Part shown: positions 28,432-36,869 of the stretch, one piece after another
Position numbering within the stretch: position 1 is the first letter of the stretch
How the letters are laid out: each line of letters starts with the position of its first letter
NCBI GenBank assembly: GCA_963730535.1
Contig: CAVSRU010000005.1
Span: 1-64,000 of the forward strand
Direction: 5' to 3'
From: DASSUW01 sp963730535
GTDB taxonomy: Bacteria > Actinomycetota > Thermoleophilia > Solirubrobacterales > Solirubrobacteraceae
DNA: 64,000 bases
Position numbers and translations under genes: made by a program
Notes under the pieces: model-generated
What the model was told of the DNA's origin: nothing
Databases searched by the model: none
The model's input: the letters and a program-made list of their open reading frames with translations, nothing else

Positions 28432-29036
28432 CGCGTATACCTACCGCAGCAGCCCGGCGTCTGAACCTCGCACAGCAGTCCGGTCGCCCGCGAGAACGTC
28501 CCGCCGGTCAGTGAGGCGGAGAAGTCGCCGGCTCCGATGAAGTCGCCGCGCAGGAACTGCGCCTCGATCTCGTGCACTCGCGGCGAACCGCTTCCCTCGG
28601 TCACCGACGCGGACGACTTCAGCCAGATCACGTCGCGCTGGCCGAACGCCGAGTTGTCGTCATCGAGGGTCTCGCTCTGGACGATGTCGTCCTCGCGCAC
28701 GAGCAGCCACGTCAGGAGCTTTGCGTCGAGGTAGAACACTCGCCATGGATCGCCATTCGCGGTGATGGCGCCTCCGAGGAACCCCGCGAACGTGACGAGC
28801 GGTGGGACGGTGGGATCGGCGGCCAGCCTGCTCGCCAGATCCAGGGCCGCCGCGTCCGCCTCGCTGCGCGCCTGCTCCGCCTGGTCCCGTTGCTCTTGCG
28901 TAGCTCCGGCGGACCCCGCCTGCAACTCGGCGTAGCTCGCGGCCTCCTGGGCCGCCTGCTGCACCCGCGCGTCCTTCTGCGGCAACAACCGCTGCGCGAG
29001 GGCGGTCACGAGCGGATTTGGAGGGAACGGGGTCAT
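28428..29036 (-). CDS. Cys-tailed 202-aa protein, candidate lanthipeptide precursor
   Basis: No named family recognised. The N-terminal 70 residues are Ala/Gln-rich and helical (coiled-coil-like), the middle is a compact mixed region, and all three cysteines lie in the last 14 residues (C189, C196, C197) after a Gly-Gly pair at 178-179. The 23-residue tail after Gly-Gly holds six Ser/Thr and three Cys, the make-up of a lanthionine-bearing core. It is the last gene after kinase, HopA1-like lyase and LanC-like cyclase on the same strand, 42 bases past the cyclase. A precursor with so long a leader is unusual; it may instead be an accessory protein. Convergent with the preceding regulator (4-base overlap). 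Confidence 0.6.
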   Translation of the reverse strand: MTPFPPNPLVTALAQRLLPQKDARVQQAAQEAASYAELQAGSAGATQEQRDQAEQARSEADAAALDLASRLAADPTVPPLVTFAGFLGGAITANGDPWRVFYLDAKLLTWLLVREDDIVQSETLDDDNSAFGQRDVIWLKSSASVTEGSGSPRVHEIEAQFLRGDFIGAGDFSASLTGGTFSRATGLLCEVQTPGCCGRYTR

Positions 29037-29078
29037 GGCCGGCAGTTTGCCGAACCTACGCTCACGCGAGCACTCCTG

Positions 29079-30246
29079 TCAACGGCCGGAAGTTGGCAAA
29101 ACGAGCGGCGACGGGATCGACGGGTCGTGCAGCCGCAGGAACAGCCAGCCGATGCCGCTGAGGCCGAGGAAGAGACCCGGCGTGGTGCCGGACGCCGTGC
29201 CACACGGCCAGTCCCCGGCGGCGGCGTGGCGTTCGATCGCCACGCGACCGAGCTCGGCCGCCAGATCGGCTTCGGCTGCGGCGAGCAGCGCGTCCGCCGC
29301 CCCAGCCGCGCCGTGGCACAGCGAGAGGTCCTCGATCTCGTGCGGCAGGGCGGCGGCGAGCCGGCGGCGCGTCGCCTCGAGCGCGGCGTGCGCGTCGTTG
29401 CGCAGCGCGTCGTCGTCGAGCAGCTCGAGGGCGCGAAGCCGTGACAGCGCGATGCCCGCCTCGCCGTGGCACCACGTGCCGGCCGTCGCTGCGGGGAGCG
29501 CGGACCCACGGCGTTGACCGGCGATGCGGAGGTCCGGCCACGTACCCGATACCTCGTCGAGCCACGATCGCTCGTACGCGAACGCGCCTTCGGCGGCGGA
29601 GCGGAACCGCTCGTCGCCCGTTGCGGCGCACAGCTCGAGCAGCGCCAGGCCGATGCCGCTCGCACCGTGCGAGAGCCCGCAGACGTGGTCAGGAGGCCAC
29701 GACCACCCGTGGCGGCTGACGCGGGCGCGCGCGAGCAGGGGCTCGCCGGTGGAGACGGCGTCGTCCACGAGGCCGAGGGCCAGCAGCGCGAGGACGGCGC
29801 CCGCGGCGCCCATCCCGACGTCGGGGCGGCGAGGGGGAGCGGCGGGCGGCCTGGCCGTCTCGAGTACGGCGCGGGCGCGCTCGTGCGAGCTCCTCCTCGC
29901 CCAGCAGGGCGCCGGCACGCTCGGCGGCCCAGACGACGCCGAGCGACCCGGAGTGGAACCCGTCCCGCGGGGCGGCGCGCCGCGTGGCGTGCCGAAGTGC
30001 CCCGACCGCGGTCTTCCGGGCGTCCGCGTCGCCGGTAGCGGCGGCGAGATGGGCCAGGAACAGCCCGACCCCCGCCGTCCCGCCGTAGAGCTCCGGGCCG
30101 AGCGCGCGGAGCTCGGCGCGGTGCGGCAGGGCCGGCTCCGCGACGGCCCCGACCCAGCTGCAGCGCCCGTCCAGCCACAACGCGTCGGACGCGAGCCCGC
30201 GGCCGATCGACGCCGCCGTGTCCAAGAACGCGCCGTCAGAGGACAT
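29079..30246 (-). CDS. LanC-like lanthionine cyclase, frame shifted once near 29885
   Basis: The product shows LanC-type alpha-toroid repeats: YGGTAGVGLFLAHLA and FHSGSLGVVWAAERAG in the first half, then GLSHGASGIGLALLEL, GTWCHGEAGIALSRL and LSLCHGAAGAADALL in the second, the latter two carrying the zinc ligands Cys and Cys-His. LanC enzymes join Cys thiols to dehydrated Ser/Thr. The halves are in different frames; removing one base near 29881-29890 gives a smooth LGEEELAERARAVLE junction and about 388 residues, the usual length. The ATG at 30246 overlaps the restored end of the lyase gene by 11 bases. As written, translation would stop the first half early in nonsense. Confidence 0.8.
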
Positions 30247-31205
30247 GGCGACCGGCCAGCGACGGCTCGCGGTAGGGCGCGTCGAGGTCGACGCCAGCCT
30301 CAGCGAAGCGCGCGGCGACGGAATCGAACGCCGCGGGGGCCCCGACCCCGCGGTCGTGCGCGCGCGACGATCCCGTCGGCGAGCAGCGCGCAGCGGCTGA
30401 CGCCGAAGCTGTCGCCGGCGCCGTCGTCCTCGGCAAGTCCCGCTCCGGGCGCGAGCCCGAGCGTGAAGGCGGGCATCCGCGGGCGCAGGCGGATCGAGCG
30501 CGCGACCTCGCGCAGCGTTGCTCGCACGGCGCCGAAGAGGGCGTGCGGCAGGTACAGGACCGCGGCGTCGCAGCGGTCGAGTCGCGCGGGGTGGTCGGCG
30601 ACCTTGAGGCGAAACGGGACCTGGTCGGTGTTGAGTCGCGTCGTCAGCTTGCGGACGAGCTCAGGAGCGCTCGCGCGGGTGACGCTCCAGTACACGCGGA
30701 CCACGGCGCCCGGCACGGCGGCGGCGTCGCTCACGACGGTGTAGAAGCCGGGCGACAGCGCGGGCAGCTCCTTGGGGACGGCGAGCTGGACGGCCGCGCC
30801 CGGCTGCCGCGGGCCGCGGCACTCGCCGGCCGGCACACGAGCACGGAGGCGCCCGCTCGTAACGACCGCTTCGTCCCCATCGAGACGGGTGATCGTCCAC
30901 CCGTCGTCCCAGGTGCCCGCACCGTCGTTGGCGTCCGACAGCGCGCGGAGCAGCCACGGATCCCCCGCCACCGGCTGCGGCTCGCCCCAGCGCGCCGGGA
31001 CCGGTGATCCGTGGCAGTAGAACGAGGCGTAGAGCTCCTCGCGAAGGCAGGCGACCAGGTAGCTGCGGCGCTCGTCCTCGTCCAGCTCCGCCCGCACCGT
31101 CTCGGGCAGGACGCGGCTCGCTCGCCCCAACCACGCGTAGCGCGTGTCCCCGCGAATGCGTACCGCGCCCAGGGCCGCCGCCACCTGCCGGCGGTACGAA
31201 GTCAT
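30236..31205 (-). CDS. HopA1-like lanthipeptide lyase, C-terminus frame shifted near 30360
   Basis: The roughly 320-residue protein matches the T3SS-effector HopA1 family: LREELYASFYCHG near residue 60, GWTITRLDGDEAVV, SPGFYTVVSD, VRVYWSVT, and FRLKVADHPARLDRCDAAVLYLPH. In class V lanthipeptide pathways such proteins remove phosphate from phospho-Ser/Thr. The main frame runs to 30300, but the family-like end (AGVDLDAPYREPSLAGRHVL) is found one base out, ending at 30236; the shift falls in a GCGCGCGC run. ATGA overlap with the kinase upstream. The catalytic region is before the shift. Confidence 0.75.
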
Positions 31206-32254
31206 TCCCGGAGCCCCAGGAGATTCTGAGCTGCGGCCTCCGGAGCGCGCAGGAGGTTGTCCGCCAGCTGCACAAGCGTCATCACGTGCGCGGGGGGCGC
31301 GTCGAGTCCCTGGGCCTGCTCGACTGCCGCCTGGAGCAGGCACACAGCGGTCAGCTCGATCAGCCGTCGTAGCGGTGGGTGGCCGGGGTTGGCGAGGCAG
31401 TACGCCGCCCAGAGGGCCTGGACGGCGGGCCGCATGCGCCACAGCGGATGTCCTGCCCAAGGCAGCAGCCGCCCGGGGTCGGCAGGATCGACGATCGGAA
31501 TCGATCCGACCCAGACGCGCAGGTACTCGGCGAGGATGGTCCCGACGTCGAACCCCGCGGCGCCGTGGCCGGCGAGCTCCCAGTCCACGAGCAGCAGGCG
31601 CGTGCGGCGCTGCGATCCTGCTCTCGCGACCGCGAGGCAGTTGTCCCAGCGGAGGTCACCGTGCACGAGCGCGTCGTCGAGGTGGGCCGCCCGCAGCTCG
31701 TCGAGCCGCCCGCAGAACGCTCGGTTCGCCTGCACCCGAGCCAGGAGGTCGAGCGCTCCGGCGCTCAAGCCGAGCAGCAGCGCGCGCGGCGGCTCCGGAA
31801 GCGACAGCGCCCACATCCGGTCGATGCCGGGCGGGAGGGTCCCGACGCCGTCGGCCGGGAGGCGGTGGAGCGCCGCAAGCGCCCGGCCGAGGGTCCGCGC
31901 TGCGCCGGGGGAGAACCGTCCCGCCGCGTGGTGCTCGTTCCAGTCCCGCGCGCCGCCCGGAGTGCGAAGGACCAGGCGCGCCGCGCCGGGGTCGTGGTGG
32001 ACGACGGTGGGCACGCGATCCGCGAGATCGCCGCCGGCGAGGGCGCGCAGCATGGCGGCTTCGTGCGCGAGCGTGGCGGTGGTCTCCGGCCGCGCCTGCT
32101 TGATGACGAACGTCGGCCCGCCGGCGGTCGTCACGAGGAACACGCAGTTCCGCCGCGAGGCGTCGACGACGGCCAAGTCCCCGTCGACGACGGCGCCCGG
32201 CTTGACAAGGCCGAGCGACAGGAGATAGTGGACGATCTCTGACTGTGCGAGCAC
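31202..32254 (-). CDS. APH-like kinase of the lanthipeptide cluster
   Basis: A 350-residue phosphotransferase of the aminoglycoside-kinase fold: VVDASRRNCVFLV and PTFVIKQARPE with the ATP Lys in the N-lobe, the catalytic loop DALVHGDLRWDNCLA (HGD-x4-N) and the metal motif LLVDWELAGHGAAGFDVG. In class V-type lanthipeptide synthesis such a kinase phosphorylates Ser/Thr of the precursor, and the downstream HopA1-like lyase then eliminates phosphate. The stop overlaps the lyase ATG by four bases. The GTG at 32254 is chosen from where family similarity begins (AQSEIVHYLLSLGLV); a TTG at 32302 is an alternative. It is divergent from the gene at 32355. Confidence 0.8.
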   Translation of the reverse strand: MLAQSEIVHYLLSLGLVKPGAVVDGDLAVVDASRRNCVFLVTTAGGPTFVIKQARPETTATLAHEAAMLRALAGGDLADRVPTVVHHDPGAARLVLRTPGGARDWNEHHAAGRFSPGAARTLGRALAALHRLPADGVGTLPPGIDRMWALSLPEPPRALLLGLSAGALDLLARVQANRAFCGRLDELRAAHLDDALVHGDLRWDNCLAVARAGSQRRTRLLLVDWELAGHGAAGFDVGTILAEYLRVWVGSIPIVDPADPGRLLPWAGHPLWRMRPAVQALWAAYCLANPGHPPLRRLIELTAVCLLQAAVEQAQGLDAPPAHVMTLVQLADNLLRAPEAAAQNLLGLRE

Positions 32255-32354
32255 GAAGTCCCAGCCACGGACCAGCCTCTCGACCGGCGCGGTGCCCGTC
32301 AAGCCGGCCCGCCTGGGACAGCCCGTCCGGTTCCGCGCACCGAAAGGAGTGTCA

Positions 32355-33266
32355 GTGCCGCTCACCGAGTACGTAGCGGTCGTCTCGCTGACCAGCGAGG
32401 TCTCGACCAGGAACCTGATGCAGGCGGCGGCCGCGCTGCAGAAGCAGGTCACGCGCGACTTCACCCCGAGCTGGGGGATCCCGGCGACGGTCGATGCCTT
32501 CGAGGACCTCGCGTCGGTGCCGAGCGACTACTACCACGTGGTCGTGTTCGGCGATCCGCGCGAGCTCGCCGACCAGCTCGACGTCGAGATCGGCGAGGAC
32601 CGCGCGGCCGCCCTCATGACGCGCTTCGAGCGCGAGGCGCTGCAGGGCATCCACCTGAACGCGTTCACCCGGCAGCCGTTCGCGCTCGTCGCGGCGTCGG
32701 AGACGTGGACCGTGTCGCTCAGCCACGAGGTGCTCGAGTTGCTCGCCGATCCGTTCGGCAACCGGCTCATCGCCGCCGCCCACCCGCTCAACCCCAGCCA
32801 GCGCGTGAAGTACCTGCTCGAGGTCTGCGACCCCTGCCTGTCGGCGTGGTACCCGGTCAACGGCGTGCCGGTCTCGGACTTCTTCACCCCGCGCTACTTC
32901 GATCCGGTCCGCGTCGACGCGATCCGCTACAGCTACACCGGGGCGCTCGAGTACCCGCTGCACATCCTCGACAACGGCTACCTCACGTGGATCGACCCAT
33001 CCGACTCGGGCCTGTACGAGTACCGGCCGGGACAGCCGGCGCCGTCGCTCGTCGCCAGCCTTGCCGAGCTGGCGGGCAATAGCGTGCCGCTGCGCACGAT
33101 CGTCGACTCCGATCCGAGGACGCCGCGCCCAAACCGCGAAACGCTCCGGCCGGCCGCCTCGGCGTCCGCCGCGGCGGACGCCGGCGATGCCGTGCTCGAA
33201 GCCTCACGGGGAACCGCGCTGCGGACCGCGCAGGCGGCGCTCTCGCTCGCTACCGGCGCGGGATGA
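32355..33266 (+). CDS. Unknown protein with HExxE motif, divergent from the lanthipeptide genes
   Basis: A 303-residue soluble protein without signal peptide. Its most notable segment is VSLSHEVLELLADPFGNR (HEVLE), followed by YLLEVCDPC, YPVNGVPVSDFFTPRYF and LDNGYLTWIDPSD. The HExxE plus later acidic residues resemble a zincin-like metallopeptidase site, and similar uncharacterised proteins exist in many bacteria, but I cannot assign activity. The GTG at 32355 follows an AAAGGAG ribosome site. The last 50 residues are low-complexity Ala-rich. Its divergent placement from the kinase suggests a shared control region and possibly leader removal, which is inference only. Confidence 0.65.
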   Translation: MPLTEYVAVVSLTSEVSTRNLMQAAAALQKQVTRDFTPSWGIPATVDAFEDLASVPSDYYHVVVFGDPRELADQLDVEIGEDRAAALMTRFEREALQGIHLNAFTRQPFALVAASETWTVSLSHEVLELLADPFGNRLIAAAHPLNPSQRVKYLLEVCDPCLSAWYPVNGVPVSDFFTPRYFDPVRVDAIRYSYTGALEYPLHILDNGYLTWIDPSDSGLYEYRPGQPAPSLVASLAELAGNSVPLRTIVDSDPRTPRPNRETLRPAASASAAADAGDAVLEASRGTALRTAQAALSLATGAG

Positions 33267-34227
33267 GCCGCCGCACGCGCCCGGGCCCGGGTCCGCGGAC
33301 GAGGCGGGCGGTCGCGACCGCACCGAGCGCCATGCACGTGACGGCAAGCATCGAGCCGAACGACAGCAGCGGCACGCCGGTGACCCCGTGGCCGATGTTG
33401 CAGCCGTGGGCGAGGTTGCCGCCGATGCCCATGAGCACGCCGCCCGCCGCTGCTCGGGCCGCGCGGCCCGCGTCCGGGAACCGGAGGCGGCGCGCGCCGG
33501 CGGCGGCGCCGCCGAGCAGGACACCGGCGGCGAGCCAGAGCTGGAACGGGAGCTCGCGCCCGGCCTCGACGGCGGCGCGCGTCCCCTCGGCGGCGCCGAC
33601 GAAGCCGAGGCCGTAGCCGTAGCCGGCCGCGTCGGCGGCGATCCACGTGCCCGCGGCGACCAGGCCGAGGGCGAGCCCCGCGAGCAGGCCGTCGCGCCGG
33701 CGCCTGAGCAGGGCGACGAGGGCGACGGCGCCGAGCACGAGCGCGAGCGGCTGGTAGTCGACGCCGAGCAGCCCGGTGAGCGCTCGCTCGCCAGGCCGGC
33801 TCGCGCCGTCGAGCTCCTCGATCAGCGAGTCCCCGGGCCCGCGGATCAGCAGCTCGCCGGCCGCGAAGCCGGCGATCGCGATCATCAGCGACACCGTGCC
33901 CGAGCCGGCCTTCCAGAGCATCCCGGCGATGCAGCCGCCCGCCAGCGCCATTCCGACCCCGAACACCAGCCCGCCGGCCACCTGGGCGACCGGGAGCAGC
34001 GGCAGGCCGCCGCGCTCGGCGTTGCGTACGAGCGGGTCGACGCCCGCCGCCACCAGGACCGGGAGCAGCAGGAGCTGGGCCGCGACGGCGATCCCGAACG
34101 CCCGCAGCAGTCGCGGCCGGCGCTCGAGCGCGGCCTGCCGCACGGCCCGGTTGAAGCACAGGCCCGCGCGCGTCATCACCACGCCAGCCGCCAGTCCGGC
34201 GGCGAGCCCGAGCAGCGCGTCGCTCAC
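33250..34227 (-). CDS. YeeE/YedE-family (TsuA-like) sulfur transporter
   Basis: A 325-residue polytopic membrane protein (about nine to ten helices). Conserved cysteine motifs of thiosulfate-type transporters are present: MTRAGLCFNRAVRQ, LAGGCIAGMLWKAGSG and NLAHGCNIGHGVTG. The family moves thiosulfate or other sulfur species through the cytoplasmic membrane by relay between cysteines. The fused length corresponds to two YeeE-like halves. GTG start at 34227. The 3' end overlaps the convergent gene by 17 bases. No partner sulfurtransferase lies next to it. Confidence 0.85.
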   Translation of the reverse strand: MSDALLGLAAGLAAGVVMTRAGLCFNRAVRQAALERRPRLLRAFGIAVAAQLLLLPVLVAAGVDPLVRNAERGGLPLLPVAQVAGGLVFGVGMALAGGCIAGMLWKAGSGTVSLMIAIAGFAAGELLIRGPGDSLIEELDGASRPGERALTGLLGVDYQPLALVLGAVALVALLRRRRDGLLAGLALGLVAAGTWIAADAAGYGYGLGFVGAAEGTRAAVEAGRELPFQLWLAAGVLLGGAAAGARRLRFPDAGRAARAAAGGVLMGIGGNLAHGCNIGHGVTGVPLLSFGSMLAVTCMALGAVATARLVRGPGPGRVRRLIPRR

Positions 34228-34278
34228 GCGGCGAAGTATGGATTGCCCCGCCGCCGCAGTCGCCGGTAGCGTGCGCCC

Positions 34279-34800
34279 ATGATCACTCGCAGCACGATGG
34301 CGGCCGTTGCCGCGCTCACTGTTCTCGGCGTGGTCGCCGCCGTTGCGGCCGGACGCCCCGCGCCCCTCCCTGCCAAGCAGGTCACCAACGAGGGTGTCGG
34401 CCAGGTCAAGCGCAACATGACGCACAAGGAGCTCCGGGAGAAGGGCCTCGTCGGCCCGCTGAGGCCCGGATGCGAGCTCGGCGGCGGGGCGACGCGCTCG
34501 GCGCGCCTGCTGCTGCCGCTCCGCGGTCAGGTCAACTACACGCTCACGAACCCACGGCTCGCCAAGATCATCATCGTCCGCCGGGGCGCGAAGGCGAAGG
34601 GCGTCGGGCGGGGCGACACCATCCCCGAGATCAAGGCCAAGTTCCCGCACGCGCGGGTGAACAAGCAGACCGAGGACGTCTTCGGCCTGTGGCTCGTGAC
34701 GGTGCCCAAGCGCGACGGCGGCAAGTTCCAGTTCGCGGTCGACGCCGACACGGAGCGCGTGACGCTGATCGGGGTGCCGATCATCACCTTCTGCGAGTAG
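34279..34800 (+). CDS. Secreted protein of unknown function, 173 aa
   Basis: An N-terminal signal peptide or anchor (AAVAALTVLGVVAAVAAG) is followed by a compact domain starting GVGQVKRNMTHKELREKG and containing two cysteines (in RPGCELGG and at the very end ITFCE) that could form a disulfide outside the cell. The layout (weak helix, beta strands, RGDTIPEIKAKFP) resembles small exported proteins of soil actinobacteria. The ATG lies six bases after a TAGCGT -10-like box, so a leaderless mRNA is likely. Function unknown. Confidence 0.65.
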   Translation: MITRSTMAAVAALTVLGVVAAVAAGRPAPLPAKQVTNEGVGQVKRNMTHKELREKGLVGPLRPGCELGGGATRSARLLLPLRGQVNYTLTNPRLAKIIIVRRGAKAKGVGRGDTIPEIKAKFPHARVNKQTEDVFGLWLVTVPKRDGGKFQFAVDADTERVTLIGVPIITFCE

Positions 34801-34834
34801 CCCACACCGCAGTTCGGGTGCTGGCACGCCTGCG

Positions 34835-34889
34835 CCTCGGGAGCGGGAGCGGGAGCCTTAAGGGCCCCGCTCCCCGCACTCCCCCGAGG
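34835..34889 (+). terminator. Long hairpin overlapping the ribosome site of the GNAT gene
   Basis: CCTCGGG-type arms at 34835-34841 and 34882-34889, with further pairing of GCGGGAGCGGG to CCCGCTCCCCGC and an apical TTAAGGGC region. It can end transcription of the secreted-protein gene, and its 3' arm holds the GAGG five bases before the GNAT start. Confidence 0.45.
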
Positions 34890-34894
34890 TCAAC

Positions 34895-35403
34895 ATGCCT
34901 GCTCCCCACAGGCGCGCCCCGGTCGAACAGGTCCCGCGCATCCGCGCGATCACGGCCGCGGACTCCGCTCGCGTCGCGGCCGCATTCGACGGCTTCAGCG
35001 ACCGCACCCGCTACCTGCGCTTCCTAGGCCCCAAGCCGCGGCTCTCGGCCGCCGAGCTGCGCTACCTGACCGACGTCGACCAGCGCCGGCACGTCGCGCT
35101 CGCCGCCGTCGACCCGGCCGACGGCGCGTTCGTCGGCATCGCCCGCTACGCGATGGCGCCGGGAGACGAGGAGATGGCCGACGTCGCCGTCGTGGTCGCC
35201 GACGACTGGCAGGGCCGCGGCGTCGGCACGCTGCTGATGCGCGAGCTGGTGGCGCGCGCTCAGGCCAACGGCATCCCTCGCCTCACCGGCACCACGCTGC
35301 ACGACAACCCGGGCGCGCGGGCGCTGCTGCGGCGGGTCGGCTTCCGCACGAGCTCGATCGGCGGCGGGCTGATCGAGCTCGAGCTCGAGCTGCGGCGGCG
35401 CGC

Positions 35404-35416
<13 letters not shown>
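34895..35416 (+). CDS. GNAT-family N-acetyltransferase
   Basis: The 173-residue protein has the standard GNAT order: IRAITAADSARVAAAFDGFS, a LRFLGPKPRLSAAELRYLT helix, VDPADGAFVGIARY strand, then ADVAVVVADDWQGRGVGTLLMREL, which contains the acetyl-CoA-binding Q-G-R-G-V-G motif, and a C-terminal NPGARALLRRVGF. The RYLRFLGPK region is typical of the acetyltransferase module that in other proteins is attached to protein-lysine acetyltransferases, but here it stands alone. The substrate is unknown. Convergent overlap of 13 bases with the DUF2277 gene. Confidence 0.85.
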
Positions 35417-35673
<257 letters not shown>

Positions 35674-35720
35674 GCAGACAGCGTACGCAAGCCCGCGAGT
35701 CCGCCCGAGCTTTCCGCGCC

Positions 35721-35822
35721 GCCGGCGAACGTCAACTGCGGCTGGGTAGGGAGGCGAGGGAGTGTCACGGTTTCGACACTCCACTTTCGCGTGGTTGCGC
35801 TAAGTCCCGCATAGCGGGACTT
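35721..35822. repeat. Intergenic repeat core plus hairpins
   Basis: 35721-35755 matches 58697-58731 at 34 of 35 bases, and its last 22 bases also match an inverted copy at 58916-58937. Next to it are two hairpins: GGAGTGTC/GACACTCC (35759-35782) and AAGTCCCGC-ATA-GCGGGACTT (35802-35822). The whole 287-base gap between DUF2277 and the CDF gene has no gene. Confidence 0.6.
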
Positions 35823-35960
35823 TCCAGACCCACTACTTTCCGGACCGGGAACAACCGCAACGAAACACGCGCAGATTGTCACGACACTCCGCGCCTTTCC
35901 CTCAATGCCGCAGTTAATTCGCGCCCGAGCCGCGTTCGAGCTCGTGCCAAGGTAGGCGCT

Positions 35961-36869
35961 GTGAGCCACGAGCACCACCACCACGGCGTCTCGGCGGACG
36001 CCGACAGCCGCAAGCTCGCGCTCGCGCTCGCCCTCATCACGGGCTTCATGTGCGTCGAGGTGGTCGTCGGGATCGCCGCCGACTCGCTCGCGCTGCTCTC
36101 CGACGCCGCCCACATGCTGACCGACGCCGGTGCCCTGGCGCTCTCGCTCGTGGCGATCCGGCTCGCCCGCCGGCCCGCGACCGGGGCGATGACCTTCGGC
36201 CTCAAGCGCGCCGAGATCCTCGCCGCGGCGATCAACGGCTCGACGCTGCTCGTGCTCGGCCTGCTGATCGTCTACGAGGGCGTGCGGCGGCTGCTCGACC
36301 CGCCCGACGTCGAGGGCGCGCCGGTCCTGATCGTCGCCGTGATCGGCGTGGCGGTGAACCTGGCGGCGACGTCGATCCTCGCGCGCGCGAACCGGCAGTC
36401 ACTCAACGTCGAGGGCGCGTTCCAGCACATCCTCACCGACCTCGCGGCCTTCGTGGCCACGGCGATCGCGGGCGCGGTCATCCTCCTCACCGGGTTCCGG
36501 GAGGCGGACGGCATCGCCGCGCTGTTCGTCGCCGCCCTCATGCTGCGTGCCGCCTACGGGTTGCTGCGCGAATCCGGCCGCGTGTTCCTCGAGGCCGCGC
36601 CGCGCGGGCTCGACCCGCAGGCCATCGGCATGCGAATGGCGGGGGAGAGGGGCGTCAAGGAGGTCCACGACCTACACATCTGGGAGGTCACCTCCGGCTT
36701 CCCGGCGCTCTCGGCCCACATCCTCGTCGGGCGCGAGACCGACTGCCACGACGCCCGTCGCGCACTCGAGGCGATGCTCCACGACGAGTTCCACATCGAG
36801 CACACCACCCTCCAGGTCGACCACGACGGCGGCGACCTGCTCGAAATCGAGGTCAGCCGACTGGAATGA
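35961..36869 (+). CDS. Cation diffusion facilitator (Zn/Co/Cd exporter)
   Basis: A 302-residue CDF transporter with a His-rich N-terminus (MSHEHHHHG), six membrane helices, and the metal-site motifs LLSDAAHMLTDAGA in helix 2 and FQHILTDLAAF (HxxxD) in helix 5, followed by a cytosolic domain (VHDLHIWEVTSGFPALSAHI). HxxxD sites favour zinc. It exports divalent metal in exchange for protons. The GTG at 35961 is the start that retains the His-rich tract. Convergent 17-base overlap with the hemolysin III gene. Confidence 0.92.
   Translation: MSHEHHHHGVSADADSRKLALALALITGFMCVEVVVGIAADSLALLSDAAHMLTDAGALALSLVAIRLARRPATGAMTFGLKRAEILAAAINGSTLLVLGLLIVYEGVRRLLDPPDVEGAPVLIVAVIGVAVNLAATSILARANRQSLNVEGAFQHILTDLAAFVATAIAGAVILLTGFREADGIAALFVAALMLRAAYGLLRESGRVFLEAAPRGLDPQAIGMRMAGERGVKEVHDLHIWEVTSGFPALSAHILVGRETDCHDARRALEAMLHDEFHIEHTTLQVDHDGGDLLEIEVSRLE

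Noticed and set aside
28428..29036. VFYLD as an FxLD-type lanthipeptide leader motif
   Set aside because: The match is short, lies in a predicted folded region about 90 residues before the cysteines, and can be chance.
29033..29065. Ten-codon GTG frame just before the 202-residue gene
   Set aside because: It has an AGGAG-like site and ATGA overlap, but is too short to separate from chance; possibly a translation lead-in.
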